A stretch of DNA of 64,000 nt from Alcanivorax sp. 24 (GTDB lineage: Bacteria; Pseudomonadota; Gammaproteobacteria; Pseudomonadales; Alcanivoracaceae). Location of the stretch: contig NZ_SNUA01000002.1 of the NCBI RefSeq assembly GCF_004360225.1, forward strand, positions 62,001 to 126,000, in the 5' to 3' direction. The position numbers and the translations under genes are program-made. The notes under the pieces were generated by a model. The model saw nothing but the letters and a program-made list of their open reading frames with translations, had not been told where the DNA came from and ran no database searches. Positions 1 to 8,773 of this stretch are shown in pieces (within the stretch, counting starts at the first letter, position 1; the number at the start of each line of letters is the position of its first letter).

Positions 1-1587
1 GCAGGGCTGGTGATGGCCGCCAATACCGGTGGCAACAGCATAGAGGTATACGGCACCGCCGCCGGTGCCGGAGCCGTCCCCCTGGCCAGCACCGCTCTGG
101 CCGGCAACGCCTGGGATCTGGCCTATGACGAGGCCGCCGACCGGCTGTTCCTGGCCATGACCAACGGCACCGTGATTGTCATCGACGACTACGTGGAAGG
201 CGGCTTCATGGGTACACCGGCGCGCACCATCACCCCGGACAGCGCCGGTTCCGTCTCCAATATCCATGGCATTGCCTACCGGGCGGACACCGACACTCTG
301 GTGATCACCGACGTGGGTGACGCGGCGGTGGCTGATGATGGCCGTCTGTATGTGATCGAAGGTGCCGCCAGCGCTGACGGCATGGTAACCCCTGCGCGCA
401 CGCTGGCCGGTCCGGCCACCTCTCTGGGCAATCCCGTGGATCTGATCCTGAATGGTGACACCGCTTACATCGCCGAGAAGTCCAACGACGCGGTGCTGAT
501 TTACCGGAACGTATTCAGCGGTGAGTCCGGAGACGTGGCCCCCGACCGGATCGTGGACAGCACCAAACCAGAATCCCTGGCGCTGGTCTTGTCGCCGGAT
601 ATCGGCGCGGATCTGTCCGACATCGATACTGTCGGCACTGTCTTCACCGGCCTGGCGGTGACCAGCAATCCACCCGCTGCGCCTGGTGACCCGGATGTGC
701 TCATACTGGATACCGGGCTGACCGCCCCGCAGAGAGCGTTTACCTCCGGCCTGGACCGGGAGAGCCTGGCGTTTAACCAGTTGGGTGATGCTTACGTGAG
801 CTATGACACGGGGGTGGGCGTGATCAACCATCTGGCCAGCGGCCGCGACGGCGAGACCTTCAGTCACAGCCGGGACCGGGTGATCGAGGGCGGCAACACC
901 GGCCTGTCCGCGCCCAAGGGTTTTGATGTGGCCGACGGCCCGGGCTGGGTACTGGTCGCCGATCAGGGCGACCCCGCGGTACGGGTGTTCGGTGCTCAGG
1001 CTGGCGGTGATGTGGCGCCGCTGTTCACCATCACCCTGAGCGTGGCGCCGTGGGATCTGGACTATGATCCGGATGGCGACCGCCTCTATGTGGCTCTCAC
1101 CGATGGCACCGTGGCGGTGTTCGACAGCTTCAGCCTGGCTCGCGGCGCCGATGGCCCGGACCGCGTTATCATCCCCGCCGAGGGAGGCACTGCCTTTGCC
1201 GCGCCTACTAATCTGCACGGCATTGTACATGTCGCGGCCAGCGATCAATTGATTGTCTCCGACGTGGGCAGCGGCACCAATCCCACCGACGGCAAGCTCT
1301 ACGTGCTGGATAACGCCAGCAGCGCCGATGATATTACCAATGTATCGGTGCGCATCGACGACAACGACAACAATGCCGTGGGTAACACTCTGCTTGGCAA
1401 CCCGGTGGACATCGCCTTTGACGGCCAGCATTTGTACGTGGCGGAGAAATCCCAGGGCAAGGTGCTGCGTTTCGACCACATCCTGGATTCCACCGGCGGG
1501 GATGTGGCGCCGTCGGTGAGCTATGACCAGGCGTCACCGGAGTCGGTGTCGCTGATCACGGTTCTTCCGGGTAACACGCCTGAATAA
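1..1587 (+). CDS. beta-propeller-like repeat protein (5' partial)
   Basis: The frame is open from the first base, so the N-terminus lies outside the window; GTG at 10 and ATG at 13 are internal codons unless the gene happens to begin there. The 528 visible residues are a duplicated module of about 165 residues (roughly 38-200 and 351-515). Both halves share the same motif order: WDLxYD, NxHGI, DVG, DGxLYV, ASSAD, GNPVD and AEKS. Repeated short blades rich in Gly and Asp, without Cys, fit an extracytoplasmic beta-propeller of NHL/SMP-30 style. No catalytic residues can be assigned. A sigma/anti-sigma pair follows about 110 bases downstream on the same strand, so co-expression is possible but not shown. 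The function is unknown. Confidence 0.7.
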   Translation, partial: AGLVMAANTGGNSIEVYGTAAGAGAVPLASTALAGNAWDLAYDEAADRLFLAMTNGTVIVIDDYVEGGFMGTPARTITPDSAGSVSNIHGIAYRADTDTLVITDVGDAAVADDGRLYVIEGAASADGMVTPARTLAGPATSLGNPVDLILNGDTAYIAEKSNDAVLIYRNVFSGESGDVAPDRIVDSTKPESLALVLSPDIGADLSDIDTVGTVFTGLAVTSNPPAAPGDPDVLILDTGLTAPQRAFTSGLDRESLAFNQLGDAYVSYDTGVGVINHLASGRDGETFSHSRDRVIEGGNTGLSAPKGFDVADGPGWVLVADQGDPAVRVFGAQAGGDVAPLFTITLSVAPWDLDYDPDGDRLYVALTDGTVAVFDSFSLARGADGPDRVIIPAEGGTAFAAPTNLHGIVHVAASDQLIVSDVGSGTNPTDGKLYVLDNASSADDITNVSVRIDDNDNNAVGNTLLGNPVDIAFDGQHLYVAEKSQGKVLRFDHILDSTGGDVAPSVSYDQASPESVSLITVLPGNTPE

Positions 1588-1609
1588 GGTGAGGCAGGCC
1601 GCTCCGGCG

Positions 1610-1624
1610 GCCGGCTTTGCCGGC
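1610..1624 (+). terminator. hairpin after propeller gene
   Basis: GCCGGC-TTT-GCCGGC is a perfect 6-bp stem with a 3-nt loop, 22 bases after the stop codon of the propeller gene. There is no T-run behind it, so termination is uncertain; it may only be an mRNA 3' hairpin. Confidence 0.3.
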
Positions 1625-1700
1625 ATTGACACGATCTTCTCGCGCCGGCCTTCAAGATTTCGGCAGACACCCTCGTGAGGCCACATCTTGGAAGCCGGCC

Positions 1701-2255
1701 ATGGATGACGATCAGCAGCATCTGGAACAAGGCAATGCCCTTATGCTGGCCTGTGCCGGTGGCGACCGGGATGCGTTCCAACGACTTTATTCCATCGAAG
1801 CACCGCGCATGCTGGCTCTGGCACGCCGTTTCACTGGTGAGCAGGCGGCGGCGGAGGACGCGGTACAGGACACCTTCGTCCAGGTCTGGCGCAACGCTCA
1901 CCGCTTCCGGCGGGAGCGGGGCAGCGCCAGGGCCTGGTTGTACAGCCTGTTGCGCTATCGGCTCATCAACCAGCAGCGGCGCGGCGGGCAAATCGGACAC
2001 CAGGGGTTACCCGGCGACGATTGGCCCGACCCGGCTCCCTCTCCGGAGCAGTGCTCTCTGCTGGCGGACCGTGATCGCCGCCTGCTCGATTGTCTGCGCG
2101 GCTTGCGGGGTGAGCGTCGACGTCCGATTCTGATGGCGTTTTATCACGGCCTTACCTATGAGCAGATCGCGGAAGCTCTGGCGGTGCCCGCGGGTACCAT
2201 AAAAAGCCGGGTGAGATCCGGCCTGAAAGGCCTTCAGGAGTGTCTGCGGCTATGA
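1701..2255 (+). CDS. ECF-type RNA polymerase sigma factor
   Basis: This 184-residue protein has sigma region 2 (about residues 20-85, with AEDAVQDTFVQVWRN) and region 4 (about 130-180, with LTYEQIAEAL and GTIKSRV, the -35 recognition helix-turn-helix). The length is usual for group 4 (ECF) sigma factors. ATG 1701 was chosen over in-frame upstream starts because GGAAG sits six bases before it and the alternative N-terminus matches nothing. The stop codon overlaps the start of the downstream anti-sigma factor (ATGA), which implies translational coupling and a membrane-sequestered sigma. The inducing signal and target promoters cannot be read from the sequence. Confidence 0.9.
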   Translation: MDDDQQHLEQGNALMLACAGGDRDAFQRLYSIEAPRMLALARRFTGEQAAAEDAVQDTFVQVWRNAHRFRRERGSARAWLYSLLRYRLINQQRRGGQIGHQGLPGDDWPDPAPSPEQCSLLADRDRRLLDCLRGLRGERRRPILMAFYHGLTYEQIAEALAVPAGTIKSRVRSGLKGLQECLRL

Positions 2256-2929
2256 TTCCCCAGGATCACGAAGAGCGTCGCTTACTGATTGCCGAGTATG
2301 TGCTCGGCCTGCATCGCGGCGAGCGGGCGGCGGAAATCAAACGCTGGCTGGCGGAGGACGACGAGGCCGGGCGGCTCGCCCGGCGCTGGCGTGAGCACTG
2401 GGTGGGCGCCGCGGATTTACTGCCGCCGGCGCGGCCGCCGGCGCGACTGTGGCGGCGGGTGGCTTGGGAAACCGGACTGGCGCGCCCCTGGTGGCGCAGC
2501 GGCTGGGCCAGTGTGGCGGTATGGCGCACGGTGAGCGCGGCTCTGCTGGTGGCGGTGGTGCTGCTGGTCGGGCCGCTGCGCCAACCGGCGCCAGTCTACA
2601 CCGCGGTGCTGCAGGCTCCCGGCGAGTCGGCCCGCCCGGGCTGGCGCATCACCGTCTCCGACGCTGGTGATCTGCGGCTCACGCCGCTGGTGAAAGGGCA
2701 GTACGCGGCGGACCGCAGCGTGCAGTTCTGGACCCTGGCGGAAGCGGACAAGGGGCCGCGCTCACTGGGCCTGGTGGAGCCGGGCAGGAGTCTGGTGATT
2801 CCGGCCAGCCGGGTGGGCGGTGTGGAAAGTGGCCAGCTGTTCGAGCTGACCCTGGAACCAGAGGGAGGATCGCCCGAGGACCGGCCCACCGGGCCGGTGC
2901 TGTTTATTGGCCGTGCGGTGGCGTTGTAG
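2252..2929 (+). CDS. RskA-like anti-sigma factor
   Basis: The gene starts with ATG 2252, sharing bases with the TGA of the sigma gene. The 225-residue product has a cytoplasmic N-terminal part (about 1-85, helical, Arg/Glu-rich) that would bind the sigma factor. A single membrane segment (about 92-112, SAALLVAVVLLVGPL) follows, then a periplasmic domain of the RskA anti-sigma-K type. No zinc-binding HxxxCxxC anti-sigma motif is visible, which favours the RskA class over the ZAS class. Release of the sigma factor would need proteolysis or a conformational signal; no protease gene is adjacent. The gene ends nine bases from the convergent cysT-like stop. Confidence 0.85.
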   Translation: MIPQDHEERRLLIAEYVLGLHRGERAAEIKRWLAEDDEAGRLARRWREHWVGAADLLPPARPPARLWRRVAWETGLARPWWRSGWASVAVWRTVSAALLVAVVLLVGPLRQPAPVYTAVLQAPGESARPGWRITVSDAGDLRLTPLVKGQYAADRSVQFWTLAEADKGPRSLGLVEPGRSLVIPASRVGGVESGQLFELTLEPEGGSPEDRPTGPVLFIGRAVAL

Positions 2930-2938
2930 GTTGGAACA

Positions 2939-3778
2939 TCAGCCGCCCCGCCAACGGCGAACCAGACGGGATTGGATGGACTGAATGCCGAACAACAGCA
3001 CCAGGGAGGCGATCAGAATGATCGAAGCCAGGGCGCTGGCGGAGGCAAAATCGTATTCTTCCAGGCGGATATTTACCAGCAAGGAGACGATCTCGGTTTC
3101 GTAAGGCAGATTGCCGGCAATGAAAATCACCGCGCCGTATTCACCCAGACTGCGGGTGAAGGCGAGGCCGGTGCCGGTGAGCAAAGCCGGAGTCAATTGT
3201 GCCAGGATCACCTTGAAGAAACTGGCGGTGGGCGAGGCGCCCAGGGTGGCGGCGGCTTCCTCCACGTCGGGGGTCAGGTCCTCCAGTACCGGCTGCACGG
3301 TACGGACCACGAACGGCAGGCTGGTGAAGCTCATGGCGATCATGATACCGACCCAGGAGTAAGACACCTTCACGCCGGCGATCGAGAACCACTGTCCCAG
3401 CCAGCCATTGTCGGCGAACAGCGCTGCCAGGGTCAGGCCGGCCACCGCGGTGGGCAACGCGAATGGCAGATCCACCAGCGCGTCCATCAGCCGCCGGCCG
3501 GGAAAACGATAGCGGGTGATCACCCAGGCCAGCAGCAGGCCGACGATGGCGTTGATGACGCTGGCGCCGGCGGCGGAAAGTACCGTGACCTTGAAGCTGG
3601 CGAGACTGCGCGGATGGCTGATCACCCCCCAGTAGTTGTCCCAGCCCATGCCGGCCACATGCATGGCCAGCCCGGACAGAGGCAACAGGATCACCAGGCA
3701 GATAAACAGCACGCTCAGCGAGAAGCTGAGCGTGAAGCCCGGCAGAACCGAGTGGCGGGTGCGCAGCAGAGCGATCAA
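2939..3778 (-). CDS. cysT: sulfate/thiosulfate ABC transporter permease CysT
   Basis: This 279-residue inner-membrane permease has about six hydrophobic segments and the binding-protein-dependent transport loop (EEAAATLGASPTASFFKVILAQL) that docks to the ATPase. It resembles CysT/CysU throughout (DLPFALPTAVAGLTL, RSLGEYGAVIFI). Initiation is probably at TTG 3778, directly after the TAA of the binding-protein gene, implying tight coupling. The expected partners cysW and cysA are absent: the next gene is convergent and ends nine bases away. The protein may pair with components encoded elsewhere, or the operon may have lost its distal half. Confidence 0.88.
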   Translation of the reverse strand: MIALLRTRHSVLPGFTLSFSLSVLFICLVILLPLSGLAMHVAGMGWDNYWGVISHPRSLASFKVTVLSAAGASVINAIVGLLLAWVITRYRFPGRRLMDALVDLPFALPTAVAGLTLAALFADNGWLGQWFSIAGVKVSYSWVGIMIAMSFTSLPFVVRTVQPVLEDLTPDVEEAAATLGASPTASFFKVILAQLTPALLTGTGLAFTRSLGEYGAVIFIAGNLPYETEIVSLLVNIRLEEYDFASASALASIILIASLVLLFGIQSIQSRLVRRWRGG

Positions 3779-4780
3779 TTAACGCAGGCTCCGTGCCTTG
3801 GCTTGCAGCTTGTCGAGCATGCCGCCGGAGGCGAAGTGCTGGTCGGTCACGTTTTCCCAGGAACCGAAGTAGTCTTCCACCTTGAGCAGCTTCACCGGCG
3901 GGAAACGGTCGGCGCTTTCCGCCACCACTTTTTCGTTGTGCACGCGGTAGTTGAAGGACGCCAGCAGCCGTTGGATCTCTTCGCTGTAGAGGAAGTCCAG
4001 GTAGGCGGTAGCCACTTTGCGGGTGCCTTTGTCGTCCACCACCTTGTCCACCACGGTGACCGGGAATTCCGCCAGGATCGAGGTCTTCGGTACCACCACT
4101 TCATAGTCGCCGGTGCCGTATTCCTTGCGGATGTTGTTCACCTCCGACTCGAAGCTGATCAACACATCGCCGATTTCACGTTCGGCGAAGGTGACGGTGG
4201 CGGCGCGCCCACCGGAGTCGAATACCGATACGTTGGACAGGAAATGAGCCATGTAATCCTTGACCTTGTCCTCGTCGCCGTCAAAACGCTCCACCGCGCT
4301 CATCCAGGCGGCCAGATAGGTGTAGCGGCCATTGCCGGAGGTTTTCGGGTTGGGGAACACCACATCGACGTCGTCCCGGGCCAGATCGGCCCAGCCCTGA
4401 ATGTTCTTCGGGTTGCCCTTGCGCACCAGAAAGGCGGTGGTGGAATAGTAGGGGCTGGAGTTGTTCGGCAGGCGCTGGTTCCAGTCCGCCGGAATCAGAT
4501 TACCCAGGTCGTGCAGGACATTGACGTCGGTGACCTGGTTGAAGGTCACCACATCGGCCTTCAGGCCCTGCAAAATGGCGCGGGCCTGCTTGGAAGAGCC
4601 GGCATGGGATTGCTTGATGGTGACGTCCTCGCCGGTTTCCGCTTTCCAGTGTTCCTGGAATTTCGGATTGATGGCGGCGAACAGCTCCCGGGCAATGTCA
4701 TAGGAACTGTTCAACAGGGTTTGTTGCGCGGTCCCCAGCGAGGCCAGGGACAGCAGGACGGCGGTCAACAAGACGCGCAT
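3779..4780 (-). CDS. periplasmic sulfate-binding protein (Sbp/CysP family)
   Basis: This 333-residue protein has a cleavable signal peptide ([20 protein letters not shown]). It shows the family hallmarks [12 protein letters not shown] near the mature N-terminus, [13 protein letters not shown], and [15 protein letters not shown] in the ligand-cleft region. It captures sulfate or thiosulfate in the periplasm for an ABC importer. Sbp and CysP cannot be separated confidently by eye. AGGAG lies seven bases before the ATG. The gene is first in a two-gene unit with cysT. An inverted repeat 42 bases upstream of the start may be an operator (CysB or another regulator). Confidence 0.88.
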   Translation of the reverse strand: MRVLLTAVLLSLASLGTAQQTLLNSSYDIARELFAAINPKFQEHWKAETGEDVTIKQSHAGSSKQARAILQGLKADVVTFNQVTDVNVLHDLGNLIPADWNQRLPNNSSPYYSTTAFLVRKGNPKNIQGWADLARDDVDVVFPNPKTSGNGRYTYLAAWMSAVERFDGDEDKVKDYMAHFLSNVSVFDSGGRAATVTFAEREIGDVLISFESEVNNIRKEYGTGDYEVVVPKTSILAEFPVTVVDKVVDDKGTRKVATAYLDFLYSEEIQRLLASFNYRVHNEKVVAESADRFPPVKLLKVEDYFGSWENVTDQHFASGGMLDKLQAKARSLR

Positions 4781-4821
4781 CTCGGGCTCCTTGAATGGTG
4801 AGTCATAAAGGGCTCATTTTA

Positions 4822-4856
4822 TATAACCAACCTTAAGGTTAAAGGGGTTGGTTATA
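4822..4856. promoter_or_regulatory. inverted repeat upstream of sulfate-binding gene
   Basis: TATAACCAAC (4822-4831) and GTTGGTTATA (4847-4856) are perfect 10-bp inverted arms 15 bases apart, with CCTTAAGG between them. This AT-rich island lies 42 bases upstream of the start codon. Its position and symmetry fit an operator or a stem in the leader. CysB control of sulfate uptake is the obvious candidate by function, but no CysB consensus was matched rigorously. Confidence 0.5.
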
Positions 4857-4903
4857 CCAAATTGCCATTCGTATATGCGTTTAGGGAGCCTTTGAAAAAC
4901 GTC

Positions 4904-4983
4904 ATGCCGGACTCGATCCGGCATCTCCCCCTACGAAGTCATGCCCTCTGTGGAGAGAGATCCCGGATGTATCCGGTGATCTC
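4904..4983. repeat. two adjacent imperfect palindromes (REP-like)
   Basis: ATGCCGGA-CTCGA-TCCGGCAT (4904-4924) is a perfect 8-bp stem. GAGATC, CCGGAT-GT-ATCCGG and GATCTC (4957-4983) form a second, nested hairpin. Both lie between the miaB stop and the sulfate-binding gene. They resemble dispersed intergenic palindromes, and the second could help terminate miaB transcription. Confidence 0.5.
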
Positions 4984-4995
4984 CATCGCCGGGGA

Positions 4996-6333
4996 TCAGC
5001 CCACCCGTTGGTAATCCGTGCCACGCAGGGAGTTGGGCAGCGCTTCCTGAATGGTCAGATCGACGAACTGACCGATCAGGTCCAGTTCGTCGGTCTGGAA
5101 GTTCACCACCCGGTTGTTTTCCGTGCGGCCCTTGAGCTGGCCGGGGTCCTTCTTGGAGAAGCCGTCCACCAGAATGCGCTGGGTGCTGCCCACCATTTTG
5201 CGGGAGATGTCCTGGGTATTCTGGGCGATGCGCTGTTGCAGGATGCGCAGGCGTTCCTTTTTTACCGCCATCGGCACGTCATCGGGCAGATCCGCCGCGG
5301 GTGTGCCGGGGCGGGCGCTGTAGATGAAGCTGAAGGAATTGTCGAAGCCGATGTCCGCGATCAGGTTCATGGTGGCTTCAAAGTCCGCGTCGGTTTCTCC
5401 GGGGAAGCCGATAATGAAGTCCGAGCTGTAGGAGATATCCGGGCGGATACGCCGTAATTTGCGCAGCTTGGACTTGTATTCCAACACCGTATGGTTGCGT
5501 TTCATCAACGCCAGCACCCGGTCGGATCCGGACTGCACCGGCAAATGCAGATGGCTGACCAGCTCCGGTACTTCCTCATACACCTGGATCAGGGCGTCCG
5601 AGAACTCCACCGGATGGCTGGTGGTGTAGCGGATACGGTCGATGCCGTCGATATCCCGGATCAGCAACAGCAGGTCGGCGAAGTCCAGGATTTCGCCATT
5701 GGCGCCCTGGCCCCGGTAGGCGTTGACGTTCTGGCCCAGCAGGTTGACCTCGCGCACGCCCAGATCCGCCAGATGACGGATCTCATCCAGCACCGGGCGC
5801 ACCGGCCGGCTGACCTCCTCGCCACGGGTATAGGGCACCACGCAGAAGGAGCAGTATTTGGAGCAGCCTTCCATGATCGAGACGAACGCCGAGGGGCCGT
5901 CCACGCTGGGCTCGGGCAGGCGGTCGAACTTTTCGATCTCCGGGAAGGTCACATCGATGGCCAGTTCCCGCGTGGTGGCCGCCTGCTGGATCAACCCGGG
6001 CAGCCGGTGCAGGGTCTGTGGGCCGAAGACCACATCCACATAGGGCGCGCGATCGCGGATCGCCTCGCCTTCCTGACTGGCCACGCAGCCGCCGACGCCG
6101 ATGATCAGGTCCGGCTTGTGCTCCTTGAGCTGCTTCCAGCGACCCAGTTGGTGGAATACCTTCTCCTGGGCCTTCTCGCGGATCGAGCAGGTATTGAGCA
6201 GCAGCACATCCGCTTCGTCCGCATTGTCGGTGGGCTCCAGGCCATGACTGGATTCCAGCAAATCCGCCATGCGCGCCGAGTCGTACTCGTTCATCTGGCA
6301 GCCGTGGGTCTGAATAAACAGCTTGCGTGCCAT
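4996..6333 (-). CDS. miaB: tRNA-2-methylthio-N6-dimethylallyladenosine synthase
   Basis: This 445-residue radical-SAM methylthiotransferase converts i6A37 to ms2i6A37 in tRNAs that read UNN codons. The N-terminal UPF0004 domain carries the auxiliary-cluster cysteines C12 (THGCQMN), C49 (NTCSIREKA) and C83 (GGCVASQEG). The radical-SAM cluster motif is C157-xxx-C161-xx-C164 ([18 protein letters not shown]). A TRAM domain that binds tRNA occupies roughly residues 375-440. Length and all cysteines are as in the family. The gene is monocistronic here, with a plausible promoter at 6454-6483. Confidence 0.97.
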   Translation of the reverse strand: MARKLFIQTHGCQMNEYDSARMADLLESSHGLEPTDNADEADVLLLNTCSIREKAQEKVFHQLGRWKQLKEHKPDLIIGVGGCVASQEGEAIRDRAPYVDVVFGPQTLHRLPGLIQQAATTRELAIDVTFPEIEKFDRLPEPSVDGPSAFVSIMEGCSKYCSFCVVPYTRGEEVSRPVRPVLDEIRHLADLGVREVNLLGQNVNAYRGQGANGEILDFADLLLLIRDIDGIDRIRYTTSHPVEFSDALIQVYEEVPELVSHLHLPVQSGSDRVLALMKRNHTVLEYKSKLRKLRRIRPDISYSSDFIIGFPGETDADFEATMNLIADIGFDNSFSFIYSARPGTPAADLPDDVPMAVKKERLRILQQRIAQNTQDISRKMVGSTQRILVDGFSKKDPGQLKGRTENNRVVNFQTDELDLIGQFVDLTIQEALPNSLRGTDYQRVG

Positions 6334-6673
6334 GGGTCGCTCAACCGTGGTTGTGGATCAATGCCGATGCGTCATTTTGCCGCATCGGGGTGTGCCGGGC
6401 GCCGTGATGGGCTACAACGGGCCGCCACCGGCACTCCGGGAAAATGGGCGCGAATTATACCGCCGCCCTGATCAAACTGCGAACCGTGGCGGTGGCAAAA
6501 TGTCGGCCGGGCCCGTGGCCACGGCGCGGCCGTGGGGGTATGGTCGCTGGGCGTCATCGAAAAGCCGCCGGCGAATCGGGTCAGCAAGGTGCGTGCGGGA
6601 CTGGGGGTGAGCCATGAAACCGGGTAAACCGGGGCGGCCGACGCTGACATCCTCTTCTTAATGGCTGGCAGGT
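6334..6673. other. divergent intergenic region miaB / scoA
   Basis: 340 bases without a credible gene. It contains the putative miaB promoter. On the other side it leads to the SCO1 gene, for which no clear promoter was seen. Confidence 0.6.
6454..6483 (-). promoter_or_regulatory. putative miaB sigma-70 promoter
   Basis: On the minus strand TATAAT (6454-6459) is preceded, after 18 bases, by TTCGCA (6478-6483). The perfect -10 in a GC-rich region, about 120 bases upstream of the miaB start, is the main support. The -35 matches TTGACA at only four of six positions. Confidence 0.5.
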
Positions 6674-7267
6674 ATGAACAATAAAGACCGTTTCACCAGA
6701 ACATTCTTTCTCCCCATGCTGATCGCCGGAGCGGCTCTGTTGCTGGCGGCCTGTTCCGAGCCGGCCAGGGAATTACCGGTCAACACCCGTCTGGGCGGCG
6801 ATTTCACCTTGACCGACTACAATGGGGAGCGGTTCAGTTTGTCATCCCTGAACGGCGAGGTGGTGATTCTGTTCTTCGGCTATACCCACTGCCCGGATAT
6901 CTGTCCGGCGGTGCTGGCGCGGGTGTCCCAGGTGTACCGGAATCTGAAAGAGCAAGGGGAAGCGGACCAGGTGCGGCCGGTGTTCGTGACCTTTGATCCG
7001 GAGCGGGACACCGCGCAACACCTGCGTGAGTACCTGCCCTGGTTCAAGGCGGACATCCTGGGACTGACCGGAGAACTGTCGGCGATCGAGAAAGTAGCGG
7101 AACAGTACGGCGTGGTGTTCATCAAAGAGGATGGCGGCAACGGGGAAGTGGATTTCACCCACAGTGACTATATCTATCTGCTGGATCAGCAGGGCCGGGT
7201 GCGCAAGGTGTATCCGGCGGACTTCAATATCGACGAGGTGGTAGCCGATGTTAAAACGCTTCTTTAG
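6674..7267 (+). CDS. SCO1/SenC copper chaperone lipoprotein
   Basis: This 197-residue protein has a lipoprotein signal (LLLAAC, lipidated Cys27) and a thioredoxin-fold SCO domain. The copper ligands are in C73-PDI-C77 (GYTHCPDICP), with the third ligand at H163 (FTHSDYIYLL). SCO proteins deliver copper to, or reduce, the CuA site of cytochrome oxidase subunit II. It overlaps the following PCu(A)C gene by 20 bases, forming a copper-delivery pair. In Pseudomonas, senC follows cyoE in the oxidase cluster; here it lies about 22 kb away from it. Confidence 0.93.
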   Translation: MNNKDRFTRTFFLPMLIAGAALLLAACSEPARELPVNTRLGGDFTLTDYNGERFSLSSLNGEVVILFFGYTHCPDICPAVLARVSQVYRNLKEQGEADQVRPVFVTFDPERDTAQHLREYLPWFKADILGLTGELSAIEKVAEQYGVVFIKEDGGNGEVDFTHSDYIYLLDQQGRVRKVYPADFNIDEVVADVKTLL

Positions 7268-7688
7268 TGCCATGAGCGGCGTCGCGCTGTTGGTGACCGT
7301 CAGCGCCGGCGCCTTCGCGGAGGCACGTATCGAACAGGCCTGGTTGCGCGCGGTGCCGCCGGTATCGCCGTCCATGGCCGGTTATTTCGTGTTGGTGAAC
7401 GATACCGATCAGCCGCTGGTACTGACCGGCGCCAACGCCGACTTCGCCGGCATGACGATGCTGCACGATACCGGCACCGATGGTGAGGGGCGGCGCAGCA
7501 TGTCCCATTTGAAGGACGTCACGATCCCGGCCGGAGAAAGCCTGGCCTTTGCCCCCGGCGGCCGTCACCTGATGCTGATGAAAATGAAATCGGTGCCGGA
7601 GGCGGGGGAGACCCCCAAGGTGTGTCTGGCCTTCCAGAACCATGCTGACCTGTGTGGTGCCTTCCAGGTGCGCCACAACGAGCCCTGA
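7248..7688 (+). CDS. periplasmic PCu(A)C copper chaperone
   Basis: This 146-residue protein (former DUF461) has a signal peptide ending AGAFA. The copper-site motif is visible as MTMLHD, then SMSH, then RHLMLM (HxnMx21HxM pattern). It binds Cu(I) and cooperates with SCO proteins in assembling the CuA site. Two extra cysteines lie in the C-terminal strand (KVCLAF, ADLCGAF). ATG 7248 is inside the SCO1 coding end, with GAGGTGG upstream as ribosome binding site, so translation is coupled. Confidence 0.92.
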   Translation: MLKRFFSAMSGVALLVTVSAGAFAEARIEQAWLRAVPPVSPSMAGYFVLVNDTDQPLVLTGANADFAGMTMLHDTGTDGEGRRSMSHLKDVTIPAGESLAFAPGGRHLMLMKMKSVPEAGETPKVCLAFQNHADLCGAFQVRHNEP

Positions 7689-7689
7689 C

Positions 7690-8658
7690 ATGAGCGGTCG
7701 ATACTGGCGCGCCTGGTTGCTGGCCGCCGCCGTGCTGGTCACCGGACCGGTAGCCGCGGACTGCCGGGATCTGGCGCCGGCGCGCCCGTTGCCGGCGGCG
7801 AAGGATGGCCAGATCAGTCTGGCCACGTTCAATCTCTGGCGCCTGCGCGATGCCAGGAAGGACAGCTCGCTGGACCGTCCTTTGTCGAAGGCCGTGTACC
7901 AGGCCCGCCTCGAGGCCGTGGCCCGTTACATCACCCGGGACCTGCGAGCGCCGACTTTGCTGGCGGTGCAGGAAGTGGAAAGCGCCAGGGTGCTGAGGGC
8001 ACTGAGCAAGGCCATTGCCACGGCGGGCGGGCCGGACTACAAGGTGGTACTGCTGGAAGGGCACGACCCGGCGGGCATGGATGTGGGCCTGTTGTACCGG
8101 GCGCCGGTCACGTTGGGGCGCCACCAGGCCTTGTTCGCCGACGATCGTTTTCAGCGGCAGCCGTTATTCACCCGGCCTCCCTTGAAGGTCGAAGTGCGCG
8201 CCCCGGTGGCCTTTGATCTGGTGGTGGTGCATCTGCGCAGTGCCCGGGACCTGAATCAGAAGGACTGGGTGGCGCCGAAGCGCCGGCGCCAGGCCGCCGC
8301 CATCGCCGGCTGGGCGGCGGACCAGACCCGGCCCGTGGTGGTGGCGGGGGACTTCAACAGCGCGCCGGACAGCGGCCGTTTCAGCGAGCCGCTGGAGCAA
8401 TTCGAGAACGGGAACCTGATCAGTGCCTGGTCACGACTGCCCGGGAAGGAACGTTATTCCTTCCGGCATCAGTGCCGGCCGCAGGCGCTGGATCACATCT
8501 TTTTCTCCCCGTCGCTAAAGCAGCATGTCCAGAAAGTGGCGGTCAGCCGCGGCAATGCCGGGCGCTACGATGTGCTCTACGATCACGACGGTACCCGGGT
8601 GGTGTCCGATCACGATGTATTGGGGGTGTATCTGAAAGCGGAAGCGGTGGCGGATTAG
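7690..8658 (+). CDS. secreted endonuclease/exonuclease/phosphatase-family protein
   Basis: This 322-residue protein has a signal peptide (LLAAAVLVTGPVAA) and an EEP fold. The metal and catalytic motifs are LATFNLWRLRD, LLAVQEVE, VVAGDFNSAPDS and SDHDVLGVYL. These match Mg-dependent phosphodiesterases or nucleases of the DNase I-like superfamily; the substrate is not identifiable. ATG 7690 lies one base after the PCu(A)C stop and gives the natural signal peptide; upstream in-frame starts would run through that gene. It is the last gene of the copper-chaperone unit, though a direct link to copper is not evident. Confidence 0.85.
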   Translation: MSGRYWRAWLLAAAVLVTGPVAADCRDLAPARPLPAAKDGQISLATFNLWRLRDARKDSSLDRPLSKAVYQARLEAVARYITRDLRAPTLLAVQEVESARVLRALSKAIATAGGPDYKVVLLEGHDPAGMDVGLLYRAPVTLGRHQALFADDRFQRQPLFTRPPLKVEVRAPVAFDLVVVHLRSARDLNQKDWVAPKRRRQAAAIAGWAADQTRPVVVAGDFNSAPDSGRFSEPLEQFENGNLISAWSRLPGKERYSFRHQCRPQALDHIFFSPSLKQHVQKVAVSRGNAGRYDVLYDHDGTRVVSDHDVLGVYLKAEAVAD

Positions 8659-8675
8659 CGGAAGAAAATGAAAAG

Positions 8676-8728
8676 CACCGTGGGGCCTGCTTGCGTTGTT
8701 TGCGAGGACCAGGGAAGGCCCCACGGTG
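8676..8728. terminator. bidirectional terminator between convergent genes
   Basis: CACCGTGGGGCCT (8676-8688) pairs perfectly with AGGCCCCACGGTG (8716-8728) across a 27-base loop. On the minus strand the stem is followed by a T-rich stretch (CTTTTCATTTTC), so it best serves the porin gene, and possibly the EEP-family gene from the other side. Confidence 0.7.
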
Positions 8729-8773
8729 TAAAAAGGCGGGGCGATTGCTCGCCCCTGAACCAGCGCGGTTCTG

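Noticed and set aside
1626-1658. Sigma-70 promoter (TTGACA) before the sigma factor gene
   Set aside because: TTGACA is perfect, but no acceptable -10 lies 16-19 bases downstream.
2972-4801. 609-codon frame opposite cysT and the sulfate-binding gene
   Set aside because: Antisense shadow, rich in His and Gln, crossing two conserved genes.
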